Shown here: positions 1 through 6,927 of the stretch, in pieces
How positions within the stretch are numbered: the first letter of the stretch is position 1
How the letters are laid out: the number at the start of each line of letters is the position of its first letter
NCBI GenBank assembly: GCA_009782565.1
Contig: WRIU01000011.1
Span: 17,280 to 81,279, forward strand
DNA: 64,000 nt
Reading direction: 5' to 3'
Origin: Betaproteobacteria bacterium
GTDB lineage: Bacteria; Pseudomonadota; Gammaproteobacteria; Burkholderiales; Rhodocyclaceae
The notes under the pieces: model-generated
What the model was told of the DNA's origin: nothing
Databases searched by the model: none
Seen by the model: the letters and a program-made list of their open reading frames with translations, nothing else
Program-made: the position numbers and the translations under genes

Positions 1-15
1 TCATGAGGTGAGATT

Positions 16-429
16 ATGTTTGACGCATTCCTGAAAGTTGATGGCATCCCCGGTGAATCCAAGGACGACAAGCACAAGGACTGGATTGAGATTATTGACT
101 TTGTGCATGGCGTGAATCAGCCCTACTCCATGACCGCCAGCAGTGCGGGCGGCGCGACGGCTGAACGGGCCGACTTCGGGACGTTCAACGTCAGCAAGCT
201 GGTTGATAGGGCCTCGCCGAAGCTGTGGGAAGCCTGTTTCACGGGCAAGCACATCAAGGAAGTGGTCATCGAGTTGTTCCGTGCGGGCGGCAAGGAATTC
301 CCCTCTGAAACGATCAGCTTCGTACCCGCCAAGATCACCATGGACTACACGCAGCAGAGCCGCGCGGACGGTACGCCAGCCGGTCATATCTTGGCAGGGT
401 GGAACTTGATGACAAATGCGGTGGCCTGA
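16..429 (+). CDS. hcp: Hcp-family type VI secretion tube/cargo protein, internally shortened
   Basis: Hcp monomers form hexameric rings that stack into the T6SS inner tube and carry small effectors. The N-terminus (FDAFLKVDGIPGESKDDKH), the central GKHIKEVVIELFRAGG and the C-terminal DYTQQSRADGT..GHILAGWNL are diagnostic of the family. A GAGGTGAG ribosome-binding site precedes ATG 16. At 137 residues it is about 25-30 shorter than typical Hcp (around 160-167). From remembered family sequences, the missing part is the strand-loop segment that normally follows IELCRAGG; here RAGG-KEFPSETISF joins directly. The Tlde1-like effector gene starts 22 bases downstream, so this looks like a cargo-specific accessory Hcp. 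No other T6SS structural gene lies in the window. Confidence 0.9.
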   Translation: MFDAFLKVDGIPGESKDDKHKDWIEIIDFVHGVNQPYSMTASSAGGATAERADFGTFNVSKLVDRASPKLWEACFTGKHIKEVVIELFRAGGKEFPSETISFVPAKITMDYTQQSRADGTPAGHILAGWNLMTNAVA

Positions 430-451
430 TTTTCAATGGAAGGTGTTTATC

Positions 452-937
452 ATGTTTGAATGCACTTTTACATTGAACAGCCAGCCGATGAGCCTCATCA
501 AAGGGCTTGGCTTCCAGTATCCCGCGTACTCAGGGTTTCCAGCCTATCGCAACAAACCAACGTGGCAATGTATTCCCTATTTCGGGGCAATTCCTGTTGG
601 TCGATATGCCATCGTGGATAAGGAAAGCGGGGGGCTGAAAAGCAAAATCAAGGATGCTATCAAGAGCGTAACCAGTGGAAGCAATCACTTTGAATGGTTC
701 GCGCTGTATGCTTTGGATAGCCACGTAGATGACGAACTGTTTTGTGCAGGAGTCAGGCGTGGGGAATTTCGGATACATGCAGCTGGATACTTTGGGAGAA
801 GCGAAGGGTGCATAACCCTGCCCAACCCCACAGACTTCCACATGCTGCGTAGTCGAATTCTTGTCCATAAGAACACTGCCATTCCCGGTGCGAGTATCAC
901 AGGTTACGGGGTGCTTGATGTTAAGCAGACTTTTTAA
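452..937 (+). CDS. Tlde1-like T6SS effector (DUF2778, L,D-transpeptidase-like)
   Basis: This 161-residue protein resembles the Tlde1/DUF2778 family, T6SS effectors that act on peptidoglycan stem peptides in the target periplasm. The catalytic signature is FRIHAAGYFGRSEGC, with His109 and Cys120 in the H-x(n)-S-x-GC arrangement of L,D-transpeptidases. A conserved IPYFGAIPVGRY segment lies near residues 41-52. ATG 452 is chosen because it has a GGAAGG site about 9 bases upstream; an in-frame ATG at 416 would overlap hcp and lacks one. There is no signal peptide, as expected for an Hcp-delivered cargo. The last 20 bases overlap the first putative immunity gene. The final 57 bases recur three more times downstream. 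Confidence 0.82.
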   Translation: MFECTFTLNSQPMSLIKGLGFQYPAYSGFPAYRNKPTWQCIPYFGAIPVGRYAIVDKESGGLKSKIKDAIKSVTSGSNHFEWFALYALDSHVDDELFCAGVRRGEFRIHAAGYFGRSEGCITLPNPTDFHMLRSRILVHKNTAIPGASITGYGVLDVKQTF

Positions 938-1223
938 GGTTGTCGGTTGGTTATTCTGTGTCTTCGTTGTCCATACGTTGTACTGCGCGTTTTTAGCTAA
1001 CTTCACGAAGTTCCCCGCATGGGCAGAAGCCCCTGTCTATCGGTTAATACATTGGCTACAACCGAAGTTTTTCGTGGGATATGACGGCGAATCGGCTATG
1101 TTTGTAGATGAGTACATTGCGGTAGCATTTGTTGCCGCCATCCATCTTACTGTCATAGCAATAATTGTCAGCCTTGTCTATCTGGGGTTCAGAAGGTGGA
1201 AGCGCCATCGCGGGCAGCCCTGA
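918..1223 (+). CDS. Putative Tlde1 immunity protein, array copy 1
   Basis: A 101-residue membrane protein starting inside the effector gene (ATG 918, effector stop 935-937), which suggests translational coupling. It has a transmembrane segment at about residues 8-27, a 40-residue loop rich in aromatics (FPAWAEAP, IHWLQPKFFVGYDGES), a second segment at about 67-91, and a basic tail ending KRHRGQP. The family was not recognised. The immunity role is inferred from overlap with the effector, small size, membrane topology that would place the loop in the periplasm where a Tlde1 toxin acts, and tandem amplification. From residue 31 to the end it is almost identical to copy 3. Confidence 0.65.
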   Translation: MLSRLFKVVGWLFCVFVVHTLYCAFLANFTKFPAWAEAPVYRLIHWLQPKFFVGYDGESAMFVDEYIAVAFVAAIHLTVIAIIVSLVYLGFRRWKRHRGQP

Positions 1224-1317
1224 CAGCACAGTAATGCCTCCGGTCTTATCCTGCTTACTTCGGGGTACGCTTGCTGTGTCATTCCCGGTACGAGTATCAA
1301 AGGTTACGGGGTGCTCC
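1224..1317 (+). repeat. Spacer repeat of the immunity array (also 1603-1697 and 2004-2098)
   Basis: Three nearly identical 94-95 base spacers follow copies 1, 2 and 3. Each begins TGACAGCACAGTAAT, continues through CCGGTCTTATCCTGCTTACT, and runs into the effector-tail remnant. They differ by only a few bases, one a single-base indel near 1235. The part upstream of the effector tail has no counterpart before copy 1. The duplicated unit was therefore spacer plus effector tail plus immunity gene. Confidence 0.85.
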
Positions 1318-1337
1318 ATGTTAAGCAATCTTTTTAA
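1281..1337 (+). pseudogene. Orphan 3' tail of Tlde1-like effector, remnant 1
   Basis: In the effector frame this stretch reads IPGTSIKGYGVLHVKQSF then TAA, matching the effector's true C-terminus IPGASITGYGVLDVKQTF (881-937) codon by codon. It has no start and cannot make an effector. It overlaps the start of array copy 2 in exactly the way the intact effector overlaps copy 1. Confidence 0.85.
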
Positions 1338-1602
1338 GGTTGTAGGTTGGCTATTCTGTGCCTTTATTGTCTGGATACTTTACTGCATGGTTTTAGCGTA
1401 CTTTACGGATTCACTACCCGCATGGGTGGCTCCAGTAGGTTGGTTTAAGCAGAAATTCTGCGGGGAGGTTTGTGACGGTGAATGGGCTATGAATGCAGAA
1501 GATGATGCGTTGTTACTTGTAGGGGCTATTCATCTCACTGTGATAGCTATAGTTGCCTATCTTGCTTTCAGATGGCGGAAGCGCCATCGTGGGCAATCCT
1601 GA
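1318..1602 (+). CDS. Putative Tlde1 immunity paralogue, array copy 2
   Basis: A 94-residue paralogue of copy 1 with the same plan: N-terminal helix (LFKVVGWLFCAFIVWILYC), loop, second helix and KRHRGQS tail. The loop differs from copy 1 and carries two cysteines in QKFCGEVCDGEW, which copy 4 shares. The start is placed at ATG 1318 because that matches the start of copy 1 relative to the duplicated effector tail. The reading frame stays open upstream to 1165, but those codons belong to the repeated spacer. Divergent loops with a shared scaffold fit immunity proteins tuned to different effector variants; this is inference. Confidence 0.6.
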   Translation: MLSNLFKVVGWLFCAFIVWILYCMVLAYFTDSLPAWVAPVGWFKQKFCGEVCDGEWAMNAEDDALLLVGAIHLTVIAIVAYLAFRWRKRHRGQS

Positions 1603-1660
1603 CAGCACAGTAATTGCCTCCGGTCTTATCCTGCTTACTTCGGGGTACGCTTGCTGTGTC

Positions 1661-1717
1661 ATTCCCGGCACGAGTATCAAAGGTTACGGGGTACTCAATG
1701 TTACGCAGATTTTTTAA
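1661..1717 (+). pseudogene. Orphan 3' tail of Tlde1-like effector, remnant 2
   Basis: It reads IPGTSIKGYGVLNVTQIF then TAA in the effector frame, again 19 codons with the stop kept. Substitutions relative to the intact effector preserve the frame. It overlaps the start of array copy 3. Confidence 0.85.
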
Positions 1718-2003
1718 GGTAATCCGCTGGCTATTCTTTATCTGTATCGTCTTTATGCTGTACAGCGCGTTCATAGCGAACTTCACGAGCTTCCCTGCAT
1801 GGGCAGAAGCCCCTGTCTATCGGTTAATACATTGGCTACAACCGAAGTTTTTCGTGGGATATGACGGCGAATCGGCTATGTTTGTAGATGAGTACATTGC
1901 GGTAGCATTTGTTGCCGCCGTCCATCTTGTTGTCATAGCAATAATTACCGGCCTTGTCTATCTGGGGTTCAGAAGGTGGAAGCGCCATCGCGGGCAGCCC
2001 TGA
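1698..2003 (+). CDS. Putative Tlde1 immunity paralogue, array copy 3
   Basis: A 101-residue paralogue. Residues 31 to 101 are virtually identical to copy 1 (1797-1919 repeats 1017-1139 base for base or nearly so), while the first transmembrane helix differs (FFKVIRWLFFICIVFMLYS against copy 1). This junction suggests gene conversion or recent unequal recombination. The tail is KRHRGQP as in copy 1. ATG 1698 sits at the same place relative to the effector-tail remnant as in the other copies. Confidence 0.6.
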   Translation: MLRRFFKVIRWLFFICIVFMLYSAFIANFTSFPAWAEAPVYRLIHWLQPKFFVGYDGESAMFVDEYIAVAFVAAVHLVVIAIITGLVYLGFRRWKRHRGQP

Positions 2004-2061
2004 CAGCACAGTAATTGCCTCCGGTCTTATCCTGCTTACTTCGGGGTACGCTTGCTGTGTC

Positions 2062-2118
2062 ATTCCCGGCACGAGTATCAAAGGTTACGGAGTGCTTGAT
2101 GTTAAGCAAAGTTTTTAA
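2062..2118 (+). pseudogene. Orphan 3' tail of Tlde1-like effector, remnant 3
   Basis: It reads IPGTSIKGYGVLDVKQSF then TAA in the effector frame and overlaps the start of array copy 4. It is the remnant closest to the intact effector's tail. Confidence 0.85.
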
Positions 2119-2395
2119 GATTGCCCGCTGGACTTTCTGCATCCTCGTTATCCACTTGCTGTATAGCTGGTTTTTGATGGCGAACTTCATGAGTTATCCA
2201 ACATGGGCTGTTCCAGTAGATTGGCTTGCACAGAAGTTTTTTTGCGGGGAGTTTTGTGACGGCGAAAGTGGCATAGATGCCGCAGAGAATGCAATGGTAT
2301 CCGTCGCCGCCATCCATCTTATTGTCATAGCAATAATTACCGGCCTTGTCTATCTGGGTTTCAGATGGCGGAAGCGCCATCGTGGGCAATCCTGA
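2099..2395 (+). CDS. Putative Tlde1 immunity paralogue, array copy 4
   Basis: A 98-residue paralogue closing the array. The loop resembles copy 2 (QKFFCGEFCDGES with the two cysteines) and the tail is KRHRGQS as in copy 2, whereas the second helix (IVIAIITGLVYLGF) matches copy 3. It is therefore a mosaic of the two sequence types. The start ATG 2099 overlaps the in-frame effector-tail remnant that ends at 2118. After its stop the repetitive array ends. Confidence 0.6.
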   Translation: MLSKVFKIARWTFCILVIHLLYSWFLMANFMSYPTWAVPVDWLAQKFFCGEFCDGESGIDAAENAMVSVAAIHLIVIAIITGLVYLGFRWRKRHRGQS

Positions 2396-2700
2396 CAAAT
2401 AGCCGAACAGTATGGCGGTTCGGCTGCTGAATCCGCTTAGACAGTCAAGGGCGTTTTGTCCGTTGCGCTGTAGCGTGGTTTCGCCTTAGTATTTCTACGT
2501 AGCAATAGTCATGACGTTGCCCTGCCGTCCTGCGGACGAGACGGCGCAAGCGCACCCTTGAACTGCGCTCCGGATTGATACGCTTCCGGCCCTGCCGGGG
2601 AAGGGGTGAAACACATTCCCCGGCAGATGCCGCGCGGCGAGCGCATACTAAAGTGTTACAGTGTGACGCACTGTAAAGCGTTTGCAACCCATTGTAAAGA
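2396..2700. other. Non-coding spacer with two inverted repeats upstream of rep
   Basis: No convincing gene is present. The stretch holds a perfect 11-bp inverted repeat (CTGCCGGGGAA at 2592-2602, its complement at 2616-2626, 13-base loop) and an 8-bp inverted repeat (TTACAGTG at 2656-2663, CACTGTAA at 2669-2676, 5-base spacer). Lying just before a rolling-circle Rep gene, the first could be part of a replication origin hairpin and the second a repressor operator. Both roles are inference. Confidence 0.45.
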
Positions 2701-4341
2701 TTGATACTTTCTCTGTATCTCTTTCATTCCAATGGGTTTTTTGTGTCCCCTCCATGTCCAGAGTTAATACATGCGGGCGTTCCGGCGCAGAGCACGCGCG
2801 CGCGCACCGACGCGGGCGCGGCGCAAAGCGCCGGGACTGGGCTTGTCTCTTCTCAAACAAGTGGAACTTCCAGAACTCAGGGGGATTTGCTCCTGATCGA
2901 CCGGAAAGAGGCCCGTCTCAGGCGGATGAGGCGGCGCGTCTTGACCGGGGCGCGCCTGCACGTCTCGCAGGTGACGAAGTGGCGTCCTGCTATGCTCACT
3001 CTTACCTACCGCCCCGGCGTTGAATGGGACAAGCGCCATGTGTCCGAGTGCATCCGCCATGCCCGCCAGTGGCTCAAGCGCCGGGGCGTCCGCCTGCGCT
3101 ACACATGGGCGCTGGAACTGACCAAGGCGGGCAAGCCCCACTACCATATTGTCGTCTGGCTTCCGTGGGGGGCAAAGCTCCCAAAACTCGATGACGCCGG
3201 GTGGTGGCCGCATGGGATGACGAAGATGGAATGGGCGCGTTGCGCGGTCGGCTATATCTCCAAGTATGTAAGCAAAGGGCAGGAGGATGTCACCCTGCCC
3301 AAAGGGGCGCGGATGTACGGCGTGGGCGGATTGGAGGGGGAAGCCCTCCAAGAATCCCGTTGGTGGGCTTTGCCGTCGTGGTTGAGGGATGAGCACAGCG
3401 TCACCAAAGACCAAACCATCCGGCGGCGCGTGGGAGGCGGCTGGATAGACCGGGGCAGCGGGGAGGTGTTCGCCTCGCCGTGGCGGGTAGTGCTCCATAA
3501 AGGGCAGGTATTCGCCTACCGCCCCGACCGTCTGGGCGATGCGGAGGCGCGGCGGCTAATCCTTGCCGGTTCGGGGGGCAAGGTCACTCTTGCGGGAGAG
3601 GGGTTTGGGGAGAGGGGGGAAGATGTTTCTGTTAGGTCGAGACTTGCCCTCTCCCTGGCATCCCCCTCACCCGCCCTACGGGGCACCCTCTCCCGCAAGA
3701 GTGACCTTGCCCCTAAAAAAACTAAGGGGGGCTTTCGCCCCCCTTCACATATCCCTTTGCGGGAAAAACTTCAGATAACCGAATCACAAGCTCCTGTTAC
3801 GGCGGCGGCGGACAACGGCACCGATCATGCCGAGGCCGGCCAGCATCATCGCGTAGGTTTCCGGCTCGGGAATGGCAGCAGTATAAGTCGCCTGAATCGT
3901 AGCGGCGAATCCCGTTGCATTATCCGTGTTCCAGTAAGAGCTAGGACGACCATTGTAGGTGTCGCCGCCATAGGAGTTGCTGTGGTTATTGTGAACGATG
4001 AACTCTATCGTGTTGGAACCATCGACGTTCCAGGCAATATCGGTCAACGTGAGATGCGTATATTCCTGCGTCCAGCCGGGGTATTCTTCATGCTCTGCAT
4101 TGAAACCGCTATATACAACCCCGTTGATAACGATGGCATGCAGATGGTCATCCGAAACATAGTTGATGTCCAACTTGCTGAACTCTATCGACTGGTAGCT
4201 GCCCAGCGCACTGAAATCTTCGGCATACGTTGTCACGTAGGAATAGTAACCATTCTTCCAGTACCCTTCCTTGTTGATACTTATCCAGGGAACATTGCTG
4301 TTCCAGTCGGTACCAAGATTGGATACCTTTTGCGCGGTTGA
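2701..4341 (+). CDS. HUH-type rolling-circle replication initiator (filamentous-phage type), 3' end decayed
   Basis: Residues about 60-210 form a HUH endonuclease typical of inovirus or small-plasmid Rep proteins. MLTLTYRPG (motif 1) is followed by KPHYHIVVWLP near residue 147 (the HUH metal-binding pair) and YISKYVSKG near 185 (the catalytic tyrosine motif). Such proteins nick one strand at an origin hairpin. The start is uncertain: TTG 2701 opens the frame and ATG 2926 is an alternative just before the domain. Coherent Rep sequence ends near 3574. The frame then crosses a 28-bp inverted repeat and runs antisense through the PEP-CTERM gene before stopping at 4341. The original stop was probably lost when repeats entered, so this is likely a phage or plasmid relic rather than an active replicon. 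No coat or morphogenesis genes accompany it. Confidence 0.6.
   Translation: MILSLYLFHSNGFFVSPPCPELIHAGVPAQSTRARTDAGAAQSAGTGLVSSQTSGTSRTQGDLLLIDRKEARLRRMRRRVLTGARLHVSQVTKWRPAMLTLTYRPGVEWDKRHVSECIRHARQWLKRRGVRLRYTWALELTKAGKPHYHIVVWLPWGAKLPKLDDAGWWPHGMTKMEWARCAVGYISKYVSKGQEDVTLPKGARMYGVGGLEGEALQESRWWALPSWLRDEHSVTKDQTIRRRVGGGWIDRGSGEVFASPWRVVLHKGQVFAYRPDRLGDAEARRLILAGSGGKVTLAGEGFGERGEDVSVRSRLALSLASPSPALRGTLSRKSDLAPKKTKGGFRPPSHIPLREKLQITESQAPVTAAADNGTDHAEAGQHHRVGFRLGNGSSISRLNRSGESRCIIRVPVRARTTIVGVAAIGVAVVIVNDELYRVGTIDVPGNIGQREMRIFLRPAGVFFMLCIETAIYNPVDNDGMQMVIRNIVDVQLAELYRLVAAQRTEIFGIRCHVGIVTILPVPFLVDTYPGNIAVPVGTKIGYLLRG
3575..3713. repeat. Long inverted repeat, 28-bp perfect arms
   Basis: The arm at 3575-3602 (starting GGGGCAAGGTCACTCTTGCG) is the exact reverse complement of 3686-3713. 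The 83-base interior is also rich in GGGAGAGG and CCTCTCCC words. CCCTCTCCC-type hairpins recur near 12099, 37160 and 63854, so this belongs to a dispersed intergenic repeat family. Here it interrupts the end of rep. Confidence 0.8.
3713..3745 (-). terminator. Rho-independent terminator of the PEP-CTERM gene
   Basis: On the minus strand a 9-bp stem (AAGGGGGGC / GCCCCCCTT, 3724-3745) with a short TTTC-type loop is followed by a run of T (complement of 3715-3721). It lies 39 bases past the PEP-CTERM stop. Confidence 0.8.
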
Positions 4342-4596
4342 GTATCCTGAAGTGTTGAGTATCCCATTGCTGTAGGTTCGTTGGGCTGCCCAGTTAAAGG
4401 TTTCATTCGAATTGCACTGCTGAAACTGGCTATTGCAGTTGGTATTTTCCCCACCCAAGTATTTCACCTGCCAGTTACTGGCGTTCACGGTGTCGCGCAA
4501 TATGCCAACAAACTCATCCCCAGTGGGATTAGCATAAGCTGGCATAGCGGACATGGTGCCCAATGCCAAAAGTGAAGTAGAAAGAAGCTTGGACAT
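3784..4596 (-). CDS. PEP-CTERM sorting domain protein
   Basis: A 270-residue secreted protein. It has a Sec signal peptide (MSKLLSTSLLALGTMSAMPAYA) and ends in a PEP-CTERM sorting signal: the IPEPETYAMMLAG motif, a hydrophobic helix and a VRRRRNRSL basic tail. Such tails are processed by exosortase, usually in exopolysaccharide-producing Gram-negatives; no exosortase gene is in this window. The middle is rich in N, Y, S and T and was not assigned to a family. Start 4596 is chosen over the upstream in-frame start because AAGGA lies 8 bases before it. G+C is lower than in the flanking genes. Confidence 0.85.
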   Translation of the reverse strand: MSKLLSTSLLALGTMSAMPAYANPTGDEFVGILRDTVNASNWQVKYLGGENTNCNSQFQQCNSNETFNWAAQRTYSNGILNTSGYSTAQKVSNLGTDWNSNVPWISINKEGYWKNGYYSYVTTYAEDFSALGSYQSIEFSKLDINYVSDDHLHAIVINGVVYSGFNAEHEEYPGWTQEYTHLTLTDIAWNVDGSNTIEFIVHNNHSNSYGGDTYNGRPSSYWNTDNATGFAATIQATYTAAIPEPETYAMMLAGLGMIGAVVRRRRNRSL

Positions 4597-4891
4597 GATG
4601 AATCCTTTTTGATGAATGAGACTACACAAAACAAACCTAGGTTATACAAGCAAAAAATAAGCCTGAATTGTATACTTTTGATTTTTCAACAGTATTTATG
4701 TGTCAATAGAGCAAAATGTAAAAAATCACGACAACTCATTGTAAATATGAACTATCGGAAAACACGTATACAAAGCATAAAACTCATGGTTATTTATTGT
4801 TGAAAATACGTAGACAGCCCAAAATTCTCATTCCTTTTTTTCTGCCATTTTGATCCTACCGGCCGGAAATTTCTCTGGGTATTCAAAGATA
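4597..4891. other. AT-rich intergenic region
   Basis: Nearly 300 bases of AT-rich DNA between the PEP-CTERM promoter side and the bioC stop. No protein-like reading frame, RNA gene or strong repeat was seen. It presumably holds the PEP-CTERM gene's promoter. Confidence 0.5.
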
Positions 4892-5827
4892 TCATCCGCG
4901 CGGGTGAAAATGCACGACGGCGCGGCCATCGGGGCGTGCCCCGGATTGCGGCTGTTTTTCCGCGCTCCCGGTTTTCCAGGCGTGACCCTGGATGATCTCG
5001 ATCGTCACCGGAAGGCGTTCTTCGCGGCGACATTGTTCGTAGCGCGCTCGGGCTTGCTCCCAGGCAGTGCGTCCGGAGAGGCCGCGCGGGCGGGCAAGGG
5101 CGGCGTTGTTGGCAGCGTTGGCGCGCAGATCGGCAAAAAGCTCATCGAGGCTGCCGTAGGTGAGCGTAGCCATCTCCATGTCCATCACGGGATCGGAGAA
5201 ACCCGCAGCGATGAGGGCGTCGCCCAGATCGTGCATGTCGATGAAGCGGTGCACACGCTCACCCGCGTGCGAGGGAAGAATCTCGCGCAGTTCCCGCAAG
5301 GTATCCGGCCCAAGGGTGGAAAACATGACCAGCCCGCCGGTCTCGATGACCCGGCACATTTCGCGAAAAACGGGCAAGGGGTCGTCGATGAAGGGCAGCA
5401 TCAGGTTGGCCCAGACGAGGGAAACGGAACCCTCGAGAAGCGGCAAGCGCGCGGCCTCTGCGGCGGCAAGGCCGACAGCGGGCAGGCTCTTGCCGAACAG
5501 GCGGCGCAGGGGGTTGGGCGAACCGTTTGGAGTAAGCCGCGCACGCGCGTGGAAAGGGGCAACGAGATCAAGCCCGATCCGCATGACGTCGGGATAACGC
5601 TCCCCAAGGCGCGCGAGGTCATGACCCGCGCCGCAACCAAGGTCGAGAATGCGGCGGGGGGCGATGCGGATGAGGTCGAGCCGTTCATCCATGCGGCGGG
5701 CGATTTCGCGGGCAAGAAAATCAGAGTCGGTTTCGCCGACCCGCACGGCAGCCTGCCGGAGCCGTCGGCGCAGCAGGGCGTGATCCAGGCGGAAGCTCTG
5801 GGGCGCAGCCGTATCGGGTGTCTCCAC
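4892..5827 (-). CDS. bioC: Malonyl-[ACP] O-methyltransferase BioC
   Basis: BioC methylates the free carboxyl of malonyl-ACP with SAM so that fatty-acid synthase can build the pimeloyl chain of biotin. The 311-residue protein has the class I methyltransferase motif I ILDLGCGAGHD near residue 60, an acidic loop, and the family segment GGLVMFSTLGPDTLRELRE. FIDMHDLGDALIAAGF and the C-terminal EIIQGHAW are also typical of proteobacterial BioC. It lies 23 bases downstream of bioB on the same strand, so the two are probably co-transcribed. No bioA, bioD, bioF or bioH is in the window. Confidence 0.9.
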   Translation of the reverse strand: METPDTAAPQSFRLDHALLRRRLRQAAVRVGETDSDFLAREIARRMDERLDLIRIAPRRILDLGCGAGHDLARLGERYPDVMRIGLDLVAPFHARARLTPNGSPNPLRRLFGKSLPAVGLAAAEAARLPLLEGSVSLVWANLMLPFIDDPLPVFREMCRVIETGGLVMFSTLGPDTLRELREILPSHAGERVHRFIDMHDLGDALIAAGFSDPVMDMEMATLTYGSLDELFADLRANAANNAALARPRGLSGRTAWEQARARYEQCRREERLPVTIEIIQGHAWKTGSAEKQPQSGARPDGRAVVHFHPRG

Positions 5828-5850
5828 GCGTCGGCTCCCGGCCCGCCAGG

Positions 5851-6849
5851 TCAGATGGAAACGAGGCCGAGGCGGGCGAAAAGGCGCATGTCGGCGTCGG
5901 TGTCAGCGTTGCCCGTGGTCAGGAGCCGTTCGCCGTAGAAAATGGAATTGGCTCCGGCCATGAAGCACAGCGCCTGCAATTCGTCGCTCATCTGTTCGCG
6001 CCCCGCCGAGAGGCGCACGGCGCTTCCCGGCATGGTGATGCGCGCTACGGCGACGGTACGGACGAAGTCGAAGGGGTCGATTGCACCACTGTCGGCAAAC
6101 GGCGTGCCGGGAAAAGCGATGAGTTTGTTGATGGGCACAGATTCCGGCGGCGGATCCATATTGGCGAGTTGGGCGATGAGGCCCGCACGGCCCACTTGGC
6201 CTTCTCCCATGCCGACGATGCCGCCGGAACAGACGTTGATCCCGGCTTCGCGCACTTTTTCGATGGTGTCGAGCCGGTCTTGCAGGGTGTGGGTGGTGAC
6301 GACTTCGCCGTAACGCTCGGGCGCGGTGTCGATGTTGTGGTTGTAGTAGTCAAGCCCGGCTTCGGCGAGCCGTTTGGCTTGTTCCGCCTCCAGCATGCCA
6401 AGGGTAACGCAGGTTTCCAGCCCTAGTTTCTTGACTTCCTTCACCATGTCGATGACGGCGGCGAGGTCTTTTTCCTTGGGGTTGCGCCATGCCGCGCCCA
6501 TGCAGAAGCGGGAAGAACCGTTTTCCTTGGCGGCACGGGCGTGTTCCAGCACTTCGTCGAGCGGCATCAGGGCTTCGCGTTCCAGCCCCGTCTGGTGGCG
6601 CGCGGACTGCGAGCAGTAGCCGCAATCCTCGGAACAGCCGCCGGTCTTGATCGAAAGAAGGGTCGAGCGTTGCACTTCGCCAGCCTTGAAATGGGCGCGG
6701 TGCACTTCCTGCGCGCGGAACATCAGATCGAGGAAAGGCAGCGCGAACAGGGCTTCGATGTCGGCAATTTTCCAGCGGGCGTTGGCAGGCTCCGCCGGAG
6801 CGGATCGGGAAGGTTCGGCGAAGAACGTGACGGATGATTCGCTTGTCAT
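5851..6849 (-). CDS. bioB: Biotin synthase
   Basis: BioB is a radical-SAM enzyme that inserts sulfur into dethiobiotin in the last step of biotin synthesis. The 332-residue sequence has the radical-SAM cluster motif C-x3-C-x2-C in [33 protein letters not shown] and [17 protein letters not shown] are further family blocks. Length matches the family. ATG 6849 (minus) is separated by less than 100 bases from the divergent comF gene, so the two share a compact promoter region. bioC follows. Confidence 0.95.
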   Translation of the reverse strand: MTSESSVTFFAEPSRSAPAEPANARWKIADIEALFALPFLDLMFRAQEVHRAHFKAGEVQRSTLLSIKTGGCSEDCGYCSQSARHQTGLEREALMPLDEVLEHARAAKENGSSRFCMGAAWRNPKEKDLAAVIDMVKEVKKLGLETCVTLGMLEAEQAKRLAEAGLDYYNHNIDTAPERYGEVVTTHTLQDRLDTIEKVREAGINVCSGGIVGMGEGQVGRAGLIAQLANMDPPPESVPINKLIAFPGTPFADSGAIDPFDFVRTVAVARITMPGSAVRLSAGREQMSDELQALCFMAGANSIFYGERLLTTGNADTDADMRLFARLGLVSI

Positions 6850-6927
6850 GTCGCGTAATTTGGTCTCTAATTGGGAAGCTGTAATTCTCGTTCAGCGGGC
6901 AAAAGCAAGTCAAATCAGGAACAACCC

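Noticed and set aside
1165..1317. Longer N-termini for immunity copies 2-4 (open frames starting MSALSIW or MPPVLSC)
   Set aside because: These codons lie in the conserved spacer and effector tail. The internal ATG aligned with copy 1 is the consistent start.
1224..2118. Spacer repeats considered as a CRISPR-like array
   Set aside because: The repeated units are long, near-identical and separated by coding paralogues, not short repeats with unique spacers.
2682..3023. 113-codon frame overlapping the start of rep
   Set aside because: It overlaps the HUH domain in another frame and has no recognisable features.
4850..5938. 362-codon plus-strand frame
   Set aside because: Antisense to bioC and the end of bioB; no domain features.
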